From Thiocapsa imhoffii (GTDB lineage Bacteria; Pseudomonadota; Gammaproteobacteria; Chromatiales; Chromatiaceae), in the NCBI RefSeq assembly GCF_016583985.1, contig NZ_NRSD01000016.1, positions 1 through 64,000 on the forward strand: a stretch of 64,000 nt of DNA, written 5' to 3'. Position 1 is the stretch's first letter, and each line of letters begins with the position of its first letter. A model generated the notes under the pieces. That model saw only the letters and a program-made list of their open reading frames with translations, had not been told where the DNA came from and searched no databases. A program made the position numbers and the translations under genes. Positions 61,452 through 64,000 of this stretch are shown in pieces.

Positions 61452-62080
61452 AAGAGGGTCTCCTGGTGCGTGTCCGCGTCGCTCTCCTCTGCGAGCTCGT
61501 CCGGGATGGACTGGTGGGACATGAGAAAGTCGACGACCTCTTGCAGGTACTCGATCTTGCCGGTGACCGCGTAGATCTGCCGCTCGGGGTTGGCGAGCAC
61601 CAGATAGCCCTCGTCGCGCAGTTTCCTCAACAACCTGTCGAGCATCCCACGATGGGTGCCGTCACCGGTCGGCCCCTTGGCCAGTCCGGCCAGTGACTGC
61701 AGCTCGCCGCGCAGATTGGGGTTCTCGTCGATGGCCCCGATCAGCCGGTTGGCCTCGATCAGACTGCCAGGGGCCAGGAACTGATCCTGCCGCATGGCCT
61801 GCATCAGGTGCACGAAGAAGCCGACCAGGAGGCGGAGATGGTGCTTGATCTCGGCGAAACCATCGCGCATCGCTTTGCGTTCCGTCGGTCCGATGGTTTG
61901 GTAGGCCGCAAACCAAGCCCCACCCTGCCGAGTCCGTGCCAATCGACGACCGAGCTTGCCGAGGAAGGCGTCCACCTCATGACGTTGGTTCTCGTCCTCG
62001 AGGAAACGCCAGGCGTCCTGGTAGCGGACGTTGCAAATGAACTCGCCGGCGAGCAATAGGGTTAGGGTCTGCTCAAACAT
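61448..62080 (-). CDS. JetB/MksE-like subunit
   Basis: The 210-aa protein contains two helical/winged-helix parts; LDRLLRKLRDEGYLVLANPERQIYAVTGKIEYLQEVVDFL fits the second winged helix of MukE-like KITE proteins. The ATG at 62080 overlaps the stop of the SMC gene by 8 nt; the longer frame to 62248 lies inside that gene and is a shadow. MukE-type subunits bind the kleisin and DNA. The assignment is based on size, predicted fold and operon position. Confidence 0.68.
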   Translation of the reverse strand: MFEQTLTLLLAGEFICNVRYQDAWRFLEDENQRHEVDAFLGKLGRRLARTRQGGAWFAAYQTIGPTERKAMRDGFAEIKHHLRLLVGFFVHLMQAMRQDQFLAPGSLIEANRLIGAIDENPNLRGELQSLAGLAKGPTGDGTHRGMLDRLLRKLRDEGYLVLANPERQIYAVTGKIEYLQEVVDFLMSHQSIPDELAEESDADTHQETLL

Positions 62081-64000
62081 CGGTGTCCACCAGGTCACTG
62101 GTCGGTTCGACACTGTCGGTCGAGTCCGCTTGCTCGTCTGGTGCCAACGTCGGATCAAAAGTGTTCCCGTCCAACCCCACCACGCGCGCCTCCAGCAGTC
62201 GGCGTCCCTCCTCCACCGTGAACCGATGACGGAACAGGGCGAGCACATCGGCGTCCGGGTCCGGGAAGGCGGACACTAGGGTGATGGCGTTGCGCTTCAG
62301 GATGGTCAGGAGGGCCTCGATGTTTCCCAGATCGAGATCCTTCAGCTCATCGAGTGCCCAGACGACCTCGACCTTGGCCTGTCGGCGGATGCGATTGATG
62401 AAGGCAATGAAGATAACGCACAGAATCAGATAGGACAGCCCGTGCGAGGACACCCGCTCCAGGTCGGCGGCCTTGCGGAAGGTGCGGGCCTGGCCGTTTT
62501 CGACCACCTCGCCCTGGATGCGGATCAGACTCGGCAGGGCGGCACGGATGCCCTCGCGCACCTCCCAGTGCTCGAGTAAGGTGCGCAGGGTCGCGGCGAA
62601 CTCGGGCGGCGGTAGGTCGTGTCCTTCAAGCCGGAGCCAGGCGCGATGGTCCTCGGCCATGGTCTCGATGGGCCCCCAGTATTCCAGCTCCCGGATGACG
62701 GATTTCACCTCCACGGTGACCCGCGAGACGCTCTCGAAACCCAGATTCTCATCCAGGCTTTGCTGCAGCTCCCGATTGAACTGCTGAGTCTTGCGGTGAA
62801 AGGCATCCATGTCGCGGTGGAAGGCGACGATGGCGCCGGCGATCTGATTGGCCTCCACCGCCAAGGTGCGACGATAGGCATCGTGTTCGCTGTCGAACCA
62901 GCTCTTGAAGATCGGGATCCAGGCGCGGGCCGAGGCATCGGGACCCAACGTGGCGCGGTGGCTTTCGTAGAACTGGTCCGGCGGGGTGTCGCGCCGGGCG
63001 CTGAAGGCGCGTTTGATCCCTTCCACCAGCGTTCCGATGGCCTGCAGTTGGGCGGCGGCTTGGGTCTGGTTGGCGTTGGCCTGGGCCGCGAGGGCCTCGA
63101 GGGACCAGCCGGGGTCGTAGGGCTCGGCCTGAACCTGCGGGTCGGGCGGGTAGGCGCGGAAGCCGTCCAGACGTTTGCGAATCGCAGCCAGCTCCCGCTC
63201 CAGCTGCTCGTGCTCGCGGTCTTGGTGGTGCAGGGCCGCGTCGTGCTCTGCCGTGCGTGCGCTCCAGCGCCGCTCCTCCGCCGTCAGATCCGCACGGGCC
63301 GCGGATTCCAGCGCACGGGCGGCCTGCGCGGCCCGGGCGTACTCGTCCCGGCGCGGCCAGTCGTTGCGCGCCCAGAGCTGCCACTGGCTGACCTCGGTGC
63401 GCGACTGGTCGATCCGCGCGATGTCCTTTTCCACTCCGGTGACCTCTTGCTCCAAGCGCGCTAAGGCTGCCGTGTCCACGCCAGCGGCACCGAGGGCACG
63501 GTCGCGCTCCAACTCGATGCCGTTGCGCTCCTCGCCCTGGCGCCGACGGCGCTCGACCTGCTCGCTGTCGTGGGCGGCGAGGGCCGTTTGGCGCTGGGTC
63601 TCAAGGGCTTCCCGGTCCTGCGCAAGCTGATCTTCGCGCGCCTGGATCGCTTCGCCGTTGCGATGATCCAGCTCCCGCAGCTCGGCCTGGAGTGCCTGCA
63701 CCGCCTGCTCGACCTCGGCAAGCTGCGCCTTGGCCCGTCCTGCCGCCGCGGCGAGGCTGCGGTTGACCTGGTGTTGTGCCGCCTTGAGCTCCTCGCGGGC
63801 GGAGGCGAGTCGCGTCTCGGTCATCCGCAACTCGGCACCCGCCAGGGACAGGCGCTCGTCGGACTGCCGGCGCTCGCGCTCGCACTCGGCCAGGGCCCGC
63901 TCGGCCTGTGTTCTGAGGGCGTCAACCGCGGCCTGCTGGTCTTCGATGTCGGCGATTGCGCGGCGCAGACCCGCTTCGTCCGCCGCCAAATGGGCATCGA
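62073..64000 (-). CDS. JetC/MksB-like SMC ATPase, C-terminal part (cut by window edge)
   Basis: The frame is open to the right edge, so the N-terminal head with Walker A is outside the window. About 640 visible residues hold long coiled coils (RALAECERERRQSDERLSLAG to about residue 300), a hinge-free stretch, then the C-terminal ATPase head: a signature-like VSSHGLSYLILC, the Walker B segment VEVVWALDELKDLDLGN and a D-loop. This is the arrangement of condensin-like SMC proteins of Wadjet/MksBEFG systems, which extrude plasmid DNA and hand it to the Toprim nuclease. It is the first visible gene of the operon. Confidence 0.78.
   Translation of the reverse strand, partial: DAHLAADEAGLRRAIADIEDQQAAVDALRTQAERALAECERERRQSDERLSLAGAELRMTETRLASAREELKAAQHQVNRSLAAAAGRAKAQLAEVEQAVQALQAELRELDHRNGEAIQAREDQLAQDREALETQRQTALAAHDSEQVERRRRQGEERNGIELERDRALGAAGVDTAALARLEQEVTGVEKDIARIDQSRTEVSQWQLWARNDWPRRDEYARAAQAARALESAARADLTAEERRWSARTAEHDAALHHQDREHEQLERELAAIRKRLDGFRAYPPDPQVQAEPYDPGWSLEALAAQANANQTQAAAQLQAIGTLVEGIKRAFSARRDTPPDQFYESHRATLGPDASARAWIPIFKSWFDSEHDAYRRTLAVEANQIAGAIVAFHRDMDAFHRKTQQFNRELQQSLDENLGFESVSRVTVEVKSVIRELEYWGPIETMAEDHRAWLRLEGHDLPPPEFAATLRTLLEHWEVREGIRAALPSLIRIQGEVVENGQARTFRKAADLERVSSHGLSYLILCVIFIAFINRIRRQAKVEVVWALDELKDLDLGNIEALLTILKRNAITLVSAFPDPDADVLALFRHRFTVEEGRRLLEARVVGLDGNTFDPTLAPDEQADSTDSVEPTSDLVDTDV

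Overview
This 64 kb window is high-GC chromosomal DNA, probably from a gammaproteobacterium of the Chromatiales or purple sulfur bacterium type. That placement is an inference. It rests on an anaerobic arsenite oxidase (arx) cluster known mainly from Ectothiorhodospiraceae and relatives, a heme-containing fatty acid cis/trans isomerase, multiheme cytochromes, and H-NS and DksA family proteins. No rRNA, tRNA, CRISPR array or photosynthesis gene was seen.

Region 1 (1-11.4 kb). After the tail of an IS630-type transposase comes a complete arx locus. On the minus strand lie arxB2, arxA, arxB, arxC and arxD: a polyferredoxin, a Tat-exported molybdopterin catalytic subunit with the ArxA signature YGRGWG, a four-cluster Fe-S subunit, an NrfD-type membrane quinone subunit and a TorD-type chaperone. 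Divergent from these are arxX, arxS and arxR, encoding a periplasmic oxyanion-binding protein, a histidine kinase and a sigma-54 activator. The shared intergenic region holds a sigma-54 type -24/-12 element facing arxB2 and two GTTACC/GGTAAC inverted repeats suited to ArxR binding. Together these would oxidise arsenite in the periplasm and pass electrons to the quinone pool when the substrate is sensed.

Region 2 (11.5-32.8 kb) is a mixed stretch. It holds a DUF900 hydrolase, a CHASE4/PAS/GGDEF protein beside a broken GGDEF remnant, a GNAT acetyltransferase, the cis/trans isomerase, a protein resembling sulfur oxygenase reductase with its domains apparently swapped, an NAD(P)-binding protein, a DUF533 protein and an octaheme cytochrome with TPRs. 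Next come AEC and DUF1275 membrane proteins, a collagen-like/DUF1566 gene interrupted by an in-frame amber codon, a JmjC-like cupin protein, a zinc peptidase-like protein and a SOUL heme protein.

Region 3 (32.5-40.4 kb) is for glycerol: a monooxygenase-fold protein, an iron alcohol dehydrogenase, glpK, glpD, glpF and a Tat-exported GlpV-like binding protein with no ABC transporter genes nearby. A palindrome with GlpR-like half-sites lies upstream of glpK.

Region 4 (40.7-51.9 kb) carries a sulfotransferase-like protein with a heptad-repeat tail, a fused MFS/spermidine synthase, MgtE, an H-NS family protein, an HD hydrolase, a thioredoxin-type ArsC and a double-SBP GGDEF receptor.

Region 5 (52-64 kb) looks accessory and defensive. 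It has a RES/Xre toxin-antitoxin pair, a catalytic-domain-only tyrosine recombinase, an Rpn-type nuclease, a SulP permease with a tandem Usp protein, a truncated DksA-like gene, and a four-gene SMC operon of Wadjet/MksBEFG type whose SMC gene runs off the right edge.
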